DNA of 6,285 bases from positions 1-6,285 of the forward strand of contig JAISAN010000081.1 in assembly GCA_031266635.1 (NCBI GenBank). The letters are read 5' to 3'. This stretch comes from Treponema sp. (lineage in GTDB: Bacteria; Spirochaetota; Spirochaetia; Treponematales; Breznakiellaceae). This document shows positions 1 to 5,737 of the stretch, piece after piece (positions within the stretch are counted from its first letter, which is position 1; each line of letters begins with the position of its first letter). Position numbers and translations under genes: made by a program. The notes below the pieces were generated by a model. The model ran no database searches and was not told the DNA's origin. It saw only the letters and a program-made list of their open reading frames with translations.

Positions 1-1710
1 ATGAATATCGCCCGGTTTAACTTTTCCCACGGGGATCATGACTACCATGCCGCGGGAATTGCCCGGGTCCGGCAGGCTTCGGCGCTGGAGAAGGTTCCCA
101 TCGCCCTGCTCCTGGACACCAGGGGGCCGGAAATCCGCACGGGGATGGTCGAGGGAGACGGCCTTGTTCCCCTGGTTCCCGGCGAGGCGGTGGAGGTGAT
201 TGCCGCCGGGGACGCGGAGAAACTCTACGGCCCGGACGGAACCTTCACCCGGAAGGGCCGGATCATCGTCAGTTATGAGCTTTTGGCCGATGACATCAAG
301 CCGGGGGCCCGGATTCTTATTGCCGACGGCCTCTTTTCCCTGGAATTTACCGGTCTTGAGGGCCGGATCATCCATTGCCGGGTCGAGGCGGGGGGCGAAC
401 TGGGGAGCCGGAAAAACGTCAACGTCATCGGAGTCCATACCCGGCTCCCGGCCATGTCCGGCAAGGACCGGGAGGACCTTCGCTTCGGCCACGAACAGGG
501 CATGGACTGTGTGGCCGCCTCTTTTATCCGCAAGGCCAGTGACGTAACCTCCATTCAGCAGTACCTGGCGTCCATTGGCTCCGACATGCCGGTGATCGCC
601 AAGATCGAGGATGATGAAGGGCTTCTCAATATCGAAGAGATTATCCGGGTTTCCGCGGGAATTATGGTGGCCCGGGGGGATTTGGGGGTCCAGATACCTC
701 CTGAACAGGTACCCCTGGAGCAGAAGCGGATCATCGGTCTGTGCAATAACGAGGGGAAGCCGGTTATCACCGCCACCCAGATGCTGGATTCCATGATCCG
801 CAACCGGCAGCCCACCAGGGCGGAGTCCGGGGATGTGGCCAACGCGATCCTGGACGGCACGGACTGCGTGATGCTCTCCGGCGAGACGGCTTCCGGGGCC
901 TATCCCGAGGCGGCGGTGGAGGTGATGGACCGGATCGCCCGGACGGTGGAAGCCTCCGGGGTCTACGAGCGGAACCAATGCCTCCGCCGCCAGGCCCTGA
1001 AACGGGACGGCGATCTGGGCCACGCCATTGCCGAATCGGCGGTGCTGCTGGCGGATACCATCGACGCGGCCTGCATTATCACCCCCACCATGACGGGCAA
1101 CACCGGCCAGCTGGTCAGCAAATTCCGGCCCAGCCGCCCCATTCTGGGGGCTTCCCCCAGCGAGAAAATCCGGCGGCGGCTTCTCCTGCATTGGGGGGTG
1201 GTCCCCCTGGAGGTCAACAAAGAGGAAGACACCGAGGCGGTGGTCCAGGGCGCCCTTGGCGCGGCCATCCGGGCCGGGTTCGCCGGTACCGCGGACAAGG
1301 TGGTTTTTGCCGCCGGTATTCCGGTGAATTCCCCCTTCACGGCCAACAATATCCGGGTTCACGTTATCGGCAATATTCTGGGCCGCGGCCGCCGGGGTTT
1401 CGGGGGGCGCTGTACGGGCCGGATCCTCAAGGCCGCCAATCTGGAAGAAGCTTCCCGGATCCTCCGCAGCCGGGGGGGTGAAATCCTCCTGACCCATACG
1501 CTGGATATGTCCTTTATTCCGGTTATCCGCATAAGCCGGGGGATCATCCTGGAGGGAGCCTCGGAACTGTCCCGGGATCTGCTCAAGCAGGTGAATCCCG
1601 GCATCGTGTTTGTGGCCCAGGTGGTGGGGGCCATGAGCCGTCTGGAGGAACACCTTACCGTTACGCTGGACGGCGCGGAAAAAATCATCTACGAGGGTAC
1701 GCTGGAGTAG
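1..1710 (+). CDS. pyk: Pyruvate kinase with C-terminal PEP-mobile-like domain (5' end cut by window)
   Basis: Pyruvate kinase is the cytosolic glycolytic enzyme that converts phosphoenolpyruvate and ADP to pyruvate and ATP. Visible residues, numbered from base 1, include ARFNFSHG (4-11), LDTRGPEIRTG (38-48), the catalytic Lys in AKIE (K201, E203), ARGDLG (224-229) for Mg2+ binding and VITATQMLDSM (255-265). The B domain lies roughly at 49-135 and the allosteric C domain at about 338-460. The first Met is almost certainly the internal Met of the usual AGMNxARxNFSHG motif. The N-terminal TIGP segment, about 35 codons, should lie upstream of the window, giving a full protein near 600 aa. Core enzymes are about 470 aa, so residues ~462-569 are an extension like that of Bacillus-type enzymes. 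In it, EGASELSR (518-525) replaces the usual EGGxTSHA. The gene ends in TAG, 119 bases before flgN, with no clear terminator. The family call is very secure; the fate of the extension is inferred. Confidence 0.96.
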   Translation: MNIARFNFSHGDHDYHAAGIARVRQASALEKVPIALLLDTRGPEIRTGMVEGDGLVPLVPGEAVEVIAAGDAEKLYGPDGTFTRKGRIIVSYELLADDIKPGARILIADGLFSLEFTGLEGRIIHCRVEAGGELGSRKNVNVIGVHTRLPAMSGKDREDLRFGHEQGMDCVAASFIRKASDVTSIQQYLASIGSDMPVIAKIEDDEGLLNIEEIIRVSAGIMVARGDLGVQIPPEQVPLEQKRIIGLCNNEGKPVITATQMLDSMIRNRQPTRAESGDVANAILDGTDCVMLSGETASGAYPEAAVEVMDRIARTVEASGVYERNQCLRRQALKRDGDLGHAIAESAVLLADTIDAACIITPTMTGNTGQLVSKFRPSRPILGASPSEKIRRRLLLHWGVVPLEVNKEEDTEAVVQGALGAAIRAGFAGTADKVVFAAGIPVNSPFTANNIRVHVIGNILGRGRRGFGGRCTGRILKAANLEEASRILRSRGGEILLTHTLDMSFIPVIRISRGIILEGASELSRDLLKQVNPGIVFVAQVVGAMSRLEEHLTVTLDGAEKIIYEGTLE

Positions 1711-1785
1711 GGCGGGACGGTGTCCACGGGTAAGCCGCAAACGCCGTGAAGACCGCGTAACGCCGCTTTGATTTTAAAATTTACC

Positions 1786-1812
1786 TAAGTCTCATTAAAA
1801 GTCCTCCGATAA
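1786..1812 (+). promoter_or_regulatory. Candidate sigma-28 (FliA-type) promoter upstream of flgN
   Basis: TAAG (1786-1789) is followed after exactly 15 bases by TCCGATAA (1805-1812). The flagellar sigma-28 consensus is TAAA-N15-GCCGATAA, so one base differs in each box. It sits just upstream of flgN, the first gene of the flagellar group, which fits its expected role. One caution is that a start about 6-7 bases after the -10 box would fall near 1818-1819. That is inside the flgN ribosome site AAGAGG (1818-1823) and would leave a leader of only about 11 bases. A TTGATT (1768-1773) upstream has no convincing sigma-70 -10 at 17 bases. This is pattern matching only. Confidence 0.45.
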
Positions 1813-1829
1813 TTGAAAAGAGGTATGGT

Positions 1830-2336
1830 ATGAAAAACGAAAAAATCCTGTATGAGCAATGCGTCCACATTCTGGGCCGGGAAATTGAGGTTTTGAAAAA
1901 GATCGGCGCCCTGCAAAATATCATTTGGAAGGCCGTGTCGAACCGGGAATGGACGGATTTTGAGGCTCATAATCAGACCATTAATGTTTTGGGCTCTGAA
2001 TTTGAGGCGCTGGAAATGGATCGGGAAAGGATTTTGTCGGAGATGAATATCTCCTGCGGAGCGGGGGACGAAAAAAAACGTTTTTATACCCTGGTTTCCT
2101 GTTTTCCGCCGGAGCCGCGGAATGAACTTACCGGGATGTTCCGGGACTTGAAACTGGAAACCATGAAAGTCCGCATGTCCAATGAGGCCCTGGTCACTTA
2201 CCTCGCCGGCGCCAAAACCATGATGACCGGTTTTCTCGAAGCGGTCTTTCCCGACCGGGCGGGGCGGCTTTATACCCCGCAGGGAACCCAGGCCGCGGCG
2301 GATATGCGGAGTGTGGTGTTGAACCGGCATTTCTGA
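1830..2336 (+). CDS. flgN: FlgN-family flagellar export chaperone
   Basis: FlgN chaperones bind the C-terminal helices of FlgK and FlgL in the cytoplasm and deliver them to the flagellar type III export gate. This 168-aa product has the usual FlgN length and an almost entirely helical look. Its N-terminal helix (EKILYEQCVHILGREIEVLK, 4-23) starts the coiled-coil-like part. The C-terminal part SNEALVTYLAGAKTMM (117-132) followed by LYTPQG (147-152) matches the family pattern of a conserved Asn-Glu/Leu helix ending in a short Tyr-x-x-x-Gly tail. The ATG is preceded by AAGAGG at 1818-1823 with 6 bases of spacing. An ATG at 1825 closes after two codons and was dismissed. The gene lies directly before flgK, its expected client, as in other flagellar clusters. 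FlgN sequences diverge strongly, so the call leans partly on this position. Confidence 0.82.
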   Translation: MKNEKILYEQCVHILGREIEVLKKIGALQNIIWKAVSNREWTDFEAHNQTINVLGSEFEALEMDRERILSEMNISCGAGDEKKRFYTLVSCFPPEPRNELTGMFRDLKLETMKVRMSNEALVTYLAGAKTMMTGFLEAVFPDRAGRLYTPQGTQAAADMRSVVLNRHF

Positions 2337-2349
2337 ACAAGGAGAAATC

Positions 2350-2368
2350 ATGAACGCAAAGCGTTCAT
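2350..2368. repeat. Perfect 8-bp inverted repeat, hairpin 1 of the flgK leader
   Basis: ATGAACGC (2350-2357) and GCGTTCAT (2361-2368) are perfect reverse complements around an AAA loop. The left arm contains the start codon of the possible leader ORF, so folding would hide that start. There is no T-run after it, so it does not look like an intrinsic terminator. It pairs with a second hairpin 13 bases downstream. Confidence 0.7.
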
Positions 2369-2421
2369 GTCCGATTAACGTAAGCGGCGATGCCGCCGCT
2401 TTATATAGGAGTGACTTATGA
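2350..2421 (+). CDS. Possible 23-aa leader peptide ORF overlapping flgK start
   Basis: An ATG at 2350 sits 5 bases after a strong ribosome site, AAGGAG (2339-2344), and opens 23 codons beginning MNAKRSCPIN and ending RSDL. The TGA stop (2419-2421) overlaps the flgK ATG (2418-2420) as ATGA, the classic geometry of translational coupling. The frame runs through two hairpins (2350-2368 and 2382-2401), so most of its codons are dictated by palindromic sequence. It has no recognisable domain and no run of one codon that would suggest amino-acid attenuation. It may be a true coupling or leader ORF, or a by-product of a palindromic repeat inserted between an older ribosome site and flgK. I do not recognise the peptide. 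Confidence 0.3.
   Translation: MNAKRSCPINVSGDAAALYRSDL
2382..2401. repeat. Perfect 8-bp GC-rich inverted repeat, hairpin 2 of the flgK leader
   Basis: AAGCGGCG (2382-2389) and CGCCGCTT (2394-2401) are perfect reverse complements around a 4-base ATGC loop. The hairpin ends 5 bases before the flgK ribosome site AGGAG (2407-2411). It could influence ribosome entry, protect the downstream mRNA from 3'-5' decay, or be part of a dispersed palindromic element. No T-run follows, so termination is unlikely. Confidence 0.7.
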
Positions 2422-4307
2422 CTTCAACCTTTCAGGGAATTGAAATCGGGAAACGGGGAGTCCAGGCCCATCAACAGGCCCTGAATATCACCGGCCATAA
2501 CCTGACCAACGCCTCCACCGAGGGCTATTCCCGGCAGCGGGTTGAATTTATGCCCTTTGAACCCATCTATCTGCCGGGCTTGAACCGGGAGGAAACTCCC
2601 GGCCAGATAGGCCAGGGTGTGGTGGTGGAACGAATCGAGCGGCTCCGGGATCAGCTTCTGGACAGGCAGATTGTGGCCCAGGCTTCCTCGGAGGGCTATT
2701 GGACCACCCGGGATCCCTATATCCGCCGGATGGATCAGATCTATCTTGAGCCGGGGCAGAATTCCATCAGGAGCAAAATGGACGCCTTCTGGGATGCGTG
2801 GCAGGAACTTTCGATATATCCCGCGGACGCCGCTCCCCGGACCGCCGTACTGGAGCGGGGCAAAACCCTGATTGACGGTATCCACGGGCGTTACCAGGCC
2901 CTGAAAAGCCTTCAGGTTCAGGCTGATGAGGATATACAGCTAACGGTGCGGCGGATCAACGACCTTTCCACCCAGATTGCCGGGCTGAACCGGACCATTC
3001 AAAAAGTTAAAGCCCAGGGCGATAATCCCAACGATCTGATGGATCGCCGGGACCTTTTGGTGGACAAGCTTTCAGCAATTATTGATATAACCGTGGATCA
3101 GCGGGACCCGGACGAATTTATGGTTCATACCGCGGGGCTGATTCTGGTACAGGGGCAGATTGGCCGTCAGTTCAGCCTGGATCGGGGGATCGATACCGAG
3201 GGCTACGCCCGGATTACCTGGGAGGAAACCGGGCAGGATGTGTATTTCCGGGACGGGAGCCTGGCGGCCCTGCTGGACATCCGGGACAAAACGATTGCCG
3301 ATGAGATACAGGTCCTGGATAACATGACCATGAATTTTGTGGACCTGGTGAACGAGATTCACCGGGACGCCTACGGCGCCAACGGCGTCCGGGGAAACAA
3401 CTTTTTTTCCGAGTACCCCTTTGTAACTAACGTAAACGGCAATTACGACCGGGACGGCGACGGGGTGTTTGACTCCAGCTATATTTACCGGATTAACGGA
3501 ACCAACGCGCTGGAACCCCAGGCCCAGGTGGGGCTTGAGGGAACCATCACCCTTTCCGCCGCCGGCGGGAATGTGGACGTTCCCTATTACCCCACCGATA
3601 CGGTGGCCGATATTATCACCCGGATAAACAATTCCGGCGCGGAAGTGGTGGCCCGGCTGAACCGCGACGGGGTGCTGTCCCTCAAAGGAAGCCCCGCGGA
3701 AGCGGTAAACGGCGTCCGGGTAAATCCCGATTTTGTAATCCGGCATATAGAAGATTCCGGCTATTTTCTTACCGGTTACGCGGGGCTGCTCAATGTACCG
3801 GGACCGGAAGGGGCCTACGATTGGGGCGGCGCGGACGCGGTGGAAGGACTGCGGGGCGGCGCCCTGAATTACGCGCTGGCCCCCATTGCCCATCCTTCCG
3901 GCTGGATCGAGGTGAACCCCGCGCTGGTAAAAGACCCGTCTTCGGTGGCTGCGGGTTTTGGGGAAAACGGCCGGGCCGCCAATCCGGGGAATGGCGACGC
4001 CGCGGCGGAAGTAGCCCAGCTCCGCTATGCCCCTGTTATGGTGGGCCGGCTCGGTACTTTCGACGATTACTTTGCCGACGCGGTGGGCCGCATCGGACTT
4101 CTGGGGGAACAGAGCGGCCGGGCACTGGAAACGGAAAACCAGAAGATGAAGCAGCTCCACGATATGCGGGAATCAATCTCCGGGGTCAATATGGATGAGG
4201 AATTGTCCAATATGATCAAATACCAGCACGGCTATGCCGCGGCGGCCCGGTTTATCACCACGGTAAATTCCATGCTGGACACTTTGATTAACCGGATGGG
4301 CGTGTAG
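2418..4307 (+). CDS. flgK: Flagellar hook-associated protein 1, FlgK
   Basis: FlgK forms the first junction ring between hook and filament; in spirochaetes it is part of the periplasmic flagellum. The 629-aa product has the canonical N-terminal axial rod motif, with FQGIEIGKRGVQAHQQAL (5-22) then NITGHNLTNASTEGYSRQ (23-40). The matching C-terminal helix includes SGVNMDEELSNMIKYQHGYA (588-607) and ends VNSMLDTLINRMGV. Both ends are the coiled-coil D0/D1 parts seen in all FlgK proteins. The middle is variable: D344-D352 reads DRDGDGVFD, like a calcium loop, and ~374-425 resembles a flagellin IN-type beta motif. No Cys is present, usual for exported axial proteins, and there is no Sec signal, as export uses the type III gate. 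The ribosome site AGGAG (2407-2411) is 6 bases before the ATG. An overlapping mini-ORF may couple its translation to the upstream message. Confidence 0.97.
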   Translation: MTSTFQGIEIGKRGVQAHQQALNITGHNLTNASTEGYSRQRVEFMPFEPIYLPGLNREETPGQIGQGVVVERIERLRDQLLDRQIVAQASSEGYWTTRDPYIRRMDQIYLEPGQNSIRSKMDAFWDAWQELSIYPADAAPRTAVLERGKTLIDGIHGRYQALKSLQVQADEDIQLTVRRINDLSTQIAGLNRTIQKVKAQGDNPNDLMDRRDLLVDKLSAIIDITVDQRDPDEFMVHTAGLILVQGQIGRQFSLDRGIDTEGYARITWEETGQDVYFRDGSLAALLDIRDKTIADEIQVLDNMTMNFVDLVNEIHRDAYGANGVRGNNFFSEYPFVTNVNGNYDRDGDGVFDSSYIYRINGTNALEPQAQVGLEGTITLSAAGGNVDVPYYPTDTVADIITRINNSGAEVVARLNRDGVLSLKGSPAEAVNGVRVNPDFVIRHIEDSGYFLTGYAGLLNVPGPEGAYDWGGADAVEGLRGGALNYALAPIAHPSGWIEVNPALVKDPSSVAAGFGENGRAANPGNGDAAAEVAQLRYAPVMVGRLGTFDDYFADAVGRIGLLGEQSGRALETENQKMKQLHDMRESISGVNMDEELSNMIKYQHGYAAAARFITTVNSMLDTLINRMGV

Positions 4308-4320
4308 GCCCTTGAACCTT

Positions 4321-4337
4321 TCCGCCTGAATGGCGGG
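4321..4337. repeat. Short GC hairpin in the flgK-flgL gap
   Basis: CCGCC (4322-4326) and GGCGG (4332-4336) pair around a TGAAT loop, extendable by one T-G wobble pair at 4321/4337. It lies 14 bases after the flgK stop and about 40 bases before the flgL ribosome site. No T-run follows, so it is more likely an mRNA-processing or stabilising hairpin than a terminator, or simply chance in GC-rich sequence. Confidence 0.35.
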
Positions 4338-4376
4338 GGAGCAGACCCACGGCAAATAAACGGAAAAAAACCGGAG

Positions 4377-4381
4377 AGGAG
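4377..4381 (+). promoter_or_regulatory. flgL ribosome binding site that decides the start codon
   Basis: AGGAG at 4377-4381 lies 5 bases before the ATG at 4387. A GTG at 4381 opens the same frame two codons earlier, but it overlaps this ribosome site and leaves no spacing. The ATG is therefore preferred, and the protein starts MRRVST, as expected for FlgL proteins. Confidence 0.85.
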
Positions 4382-4386
4382 TGAAT

Positions 4387-5649
4387 ATGCGCAGAGTATC
4401 AACGGATATGCCGAATATGGATGTCCAGTATTACCTCAGACGGCAGGAAGAGGGGCTTTCCAATATCGAGTCGAAAATCGCCGCCCAGAGCCGGATCCGC
4501 GAACTCCGGGATGACCCTTTGGCGGCTTCCCACGCGGTTCGTTATGAATCATACCTGGCCCGGCTTGAGCGGTTTGAAAAAAACACCCTCTATGCCCAGG
4601 GCCGCTACAATGAAACCTACAACTATCTGAACGAGGCAAACGCGGTCCTCCAGCGGATCCGGGAAATTTCCGTCCAGGGGGCCAACGGCATCTACGGGCT
4701 TGATGACATGAAGAACATGGCGGTGGAGGTGAACGAACTCATCAAGGAACTGGCGGCCCTTGCCAATGCCACCGGGCAGGACGGCAAACGGATATTTTCC
4801 GGGGACAAGGCCTTTACCGAATCCTTCCGGCTGATAGAAGGAACCGTGGCTGGGGGTGGGGAAAATATGGTAATCCGGGCGGAGTACCGGGGCGCCGGAG
4901 CTTCCCGGAAAGCGGAAATTTCCGAAGGAACGTATTCGGAACTGGACCTCGGCGGCGGTGAGGCTTTCTGGGCGGAGAATATGCAGGTCTTCTCCACAGT
5001 GGACGCCGGTGATTACCGGGTAGACCGGGCGGGTTCCTTTTTCCTCGACGGGGTGGAAATTAACGTCAGCCCCGGCGATACAATTAACGCTATTGTGGCG
5101 AAGATCAACGATTCCCCCGCGCCGGTAAAGGCCTATATCGACCCGGAAACCCGGGGCCTTGCCCTGGAAGGAACCAGCGCCCATCTTATCCGGGCCGAAG
5201 ACCGGCAGGACGGTGAAGGAGGGCCTTCCCGGGTCTTGCAGGACCTGGGGATTATCCGGGGAAATACGGAGACCAACGCCCCCAACTGGAGTAATTCCGC
5301 CAGGGTTTACGGCGGTTCCGTTTTTGACATGACCATTCGCCTGAGGGACGCCTTGTTCCGGGGGGATCATGATTTTGTGGGCAGCCAGGGAATCGGCGGC
5401 ATGGATTTGGCCCTGGGCAACATCCACGCCCGGATAGCGGAAGTGGGCAGCCGGCAGGAACGGACCGAAATGGCCTGGAGCCGCCTGAACCAGGAAATTC
5501 CCGATGTAACCGAAAGCCTTGCCAGGGAATCGGCGCTGGATTTTACCACCGCGGTTACGGAACTCAAGATGATGGATTTTGCCCACCGGGCGTCCCTGCA
5601 AACCGCGGCCCGGATTCTTCCGCCCACCTTGCTGGATTTTCTCCGGTAA
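4387..5649 (+). CDS. flgL: Flagellar hook-associated protein 3, FlgL
   Basis: FlgL is the second junction ring, between FlgK and the filament. It is related to flagellin and exported through the flagellar type III gate with FlgN help. The 420-aa product starts MRRVSTDM, then a flagellin-type N-terminal coiled coil including LSNIESKIAAQSRIRELRDD (24-43) and the conserved region around REISVQGANG (92-101) and KRIFSGDKAF (134-143). The C-terminal helix runs from about 341, includes GSRQERTEMAWSRLNQE (354-370) and ends near AARILPPTLLDFLR. The central part (~216-290) has a flagellin IN-like pattern with a hydrophobic strand, SPGDTINAIVAKIND (228-242) and DLGI. At 420 aa it is longer than enterobacterial FlgL (about 317 aa), because of this middle region. 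It contains no Cys. The start is set by the ribosome site at 4377-4381. It follows flgK by 79 bases with no visible promoter between, so the two are probably co-transcribed. Confidence 0.95.
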   Translation: MRRVSTDMPNMDVQYYLRRQEEGLSNIESKIAAQSRIRELRDDPLAASHAVRYESYLARLERFEKNTLYAQGRYNETYNYLNEANAVLQRIREISVQGANGIYGLDDMKNMAVEVNELIKELAALANATGQDGKRIFSGDKAFTESFRLIEGTVAGGGENMVIRAEYRGAGASRKAEISEGTYSELDLGGGEAFWAENMQVFSTVDAGDYRVDRAGSFFLDGVEINVSPGDTINAIVAKINDSPAPVKAYIDPETRGLALEGTSAHLIRAEDRQDGEGGPSRVLQDLGIIRGNTETNAPNWSNSARVYGGSVFDMTIRLRDALFRGDHDFVGSQGIGGMDLALGNIHARIAEVGSRQERTEMAWSRLNQEIPDVTESLARESALDFTTAVTELKMMDFAHRASLQTAARILPPTLLDFLR

Positions 5650-5677
5650 ATGAGCTTGTTTCAATAAATTCAAGGTA

Positions 5678-5708
5678 GCTGTTCCAAAAACTGAAGTTTT
5701 GGAACAGC
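5678..5708. repeat. Perfect 12-bp palindrome (hairpin) in the flgL-fliW gap
   Basis: GCTGTTCCAAAA (5678-5689) and TTTTGGAACAGC (5697-5708) are perfect reverse complements around a 7-base loop, ACTGAAG. The hairpin ends 13 bases before the fliW ribosome site AGGAG (5722-5726). No T-run follows, so it is not a standard intrinsic terminator. Its regularity, in a gap otherwise without structure, suggests either a dispersed palindromic repeat or an mRNA leader element for fliW-csrA. The composition is AT-richer than the flanking genes. Confidence 0.8.
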
Positions 5709-5721
5709 CTCAAGTAATAAC

Positions 5722-5737
5722 AGGAGCGGATTGTGGA
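5722..5737 (+). promoter_or_regulatory. fliW translation start region with clustered GGA motifs
   Basis: The ribosome site AGGAG (5722-5726) is 6 bases before the GTG start of fliW (5733). GGA, the core recognised by CsrA, occurs at 5723-5725, 5728-5730 and 5735-5737, with one more in the hairpin arm at 5701-5703. CsrA, encoded by the next gene, could therefore bind here and repress fliW translation. The flanking bases do not fit the fuller ANGGA consensus well, and every ribosome site tends to contain GGA. The ribosome site is solid, the CsrA part speculative. Confidence 0.4.

Noticed and set aside
978..1481. 167-codon alternate + frame inside pyk
   Set aside because: Overlaps the conserved pyruvate kinase frame; its Pro/Gly/Arg-rich product is typical of an out-of-frame GC-rich translation.
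1711..1780. Intrinsic terminator after pyk
   Set aside because: Only weak stems are present (CACGG 1725-1729 with CCGTG 1744-1748; the 10-base palindrome ATTTTAAAAT at 1771-1780). None is a strong GC stem followed by a T-run.
1768..1797. Sigma-70 promoter starting at TTGATT
   Set aside because: The hexamers at 17-18 base spacing (CTCATT, TCATTA) are poor -10 boxes. TAAAAT at 1775-1780 has no matching -35.
1785..2351. 188-codon open frame on the minus strand over flgN
   Set aside because: It mirrors flgN, which has a good ribosome site, family motifs and operon context. The minus frame has none of these.
2351..2378. Second sigma-28-like promoter before flgK (TGAA, 15 bases, TCCGATTA)
   Set aside because: Three mismatches to the consensus boxes, and it falls within the hairpin module, so the match is likely fortuitous.
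3072..4160. 362-codon open frame on the minus strand inside flgK
   Set aside because: It lies wholly antisense to a clear flgK reading frame, has no recognisable domain, and is rich in Gly, Pro, Arg and His as expected for a shadow frame in GC-rich DNA.
4381..4386. GTG at 4381 as the flgL start
   Set aside because: It overlaps the ribosome site, leaving no spacing. The ATG at 4387 has ideal spacing and gives the family N-terminus.
5650..5667. Five-codon ORF (ATG AGC TTG TTT CAA TAA) after flgL
   Set aside because: No separate ribosome site is visible, it is too short to judge, and it has no overlap with a neighbour that would suggest coupling.
4549..5673. 374-codon open frame on the minus strand inside flgL
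   Set aside because: Antisense shadow of flgL with low-complexity composition and no known motif.
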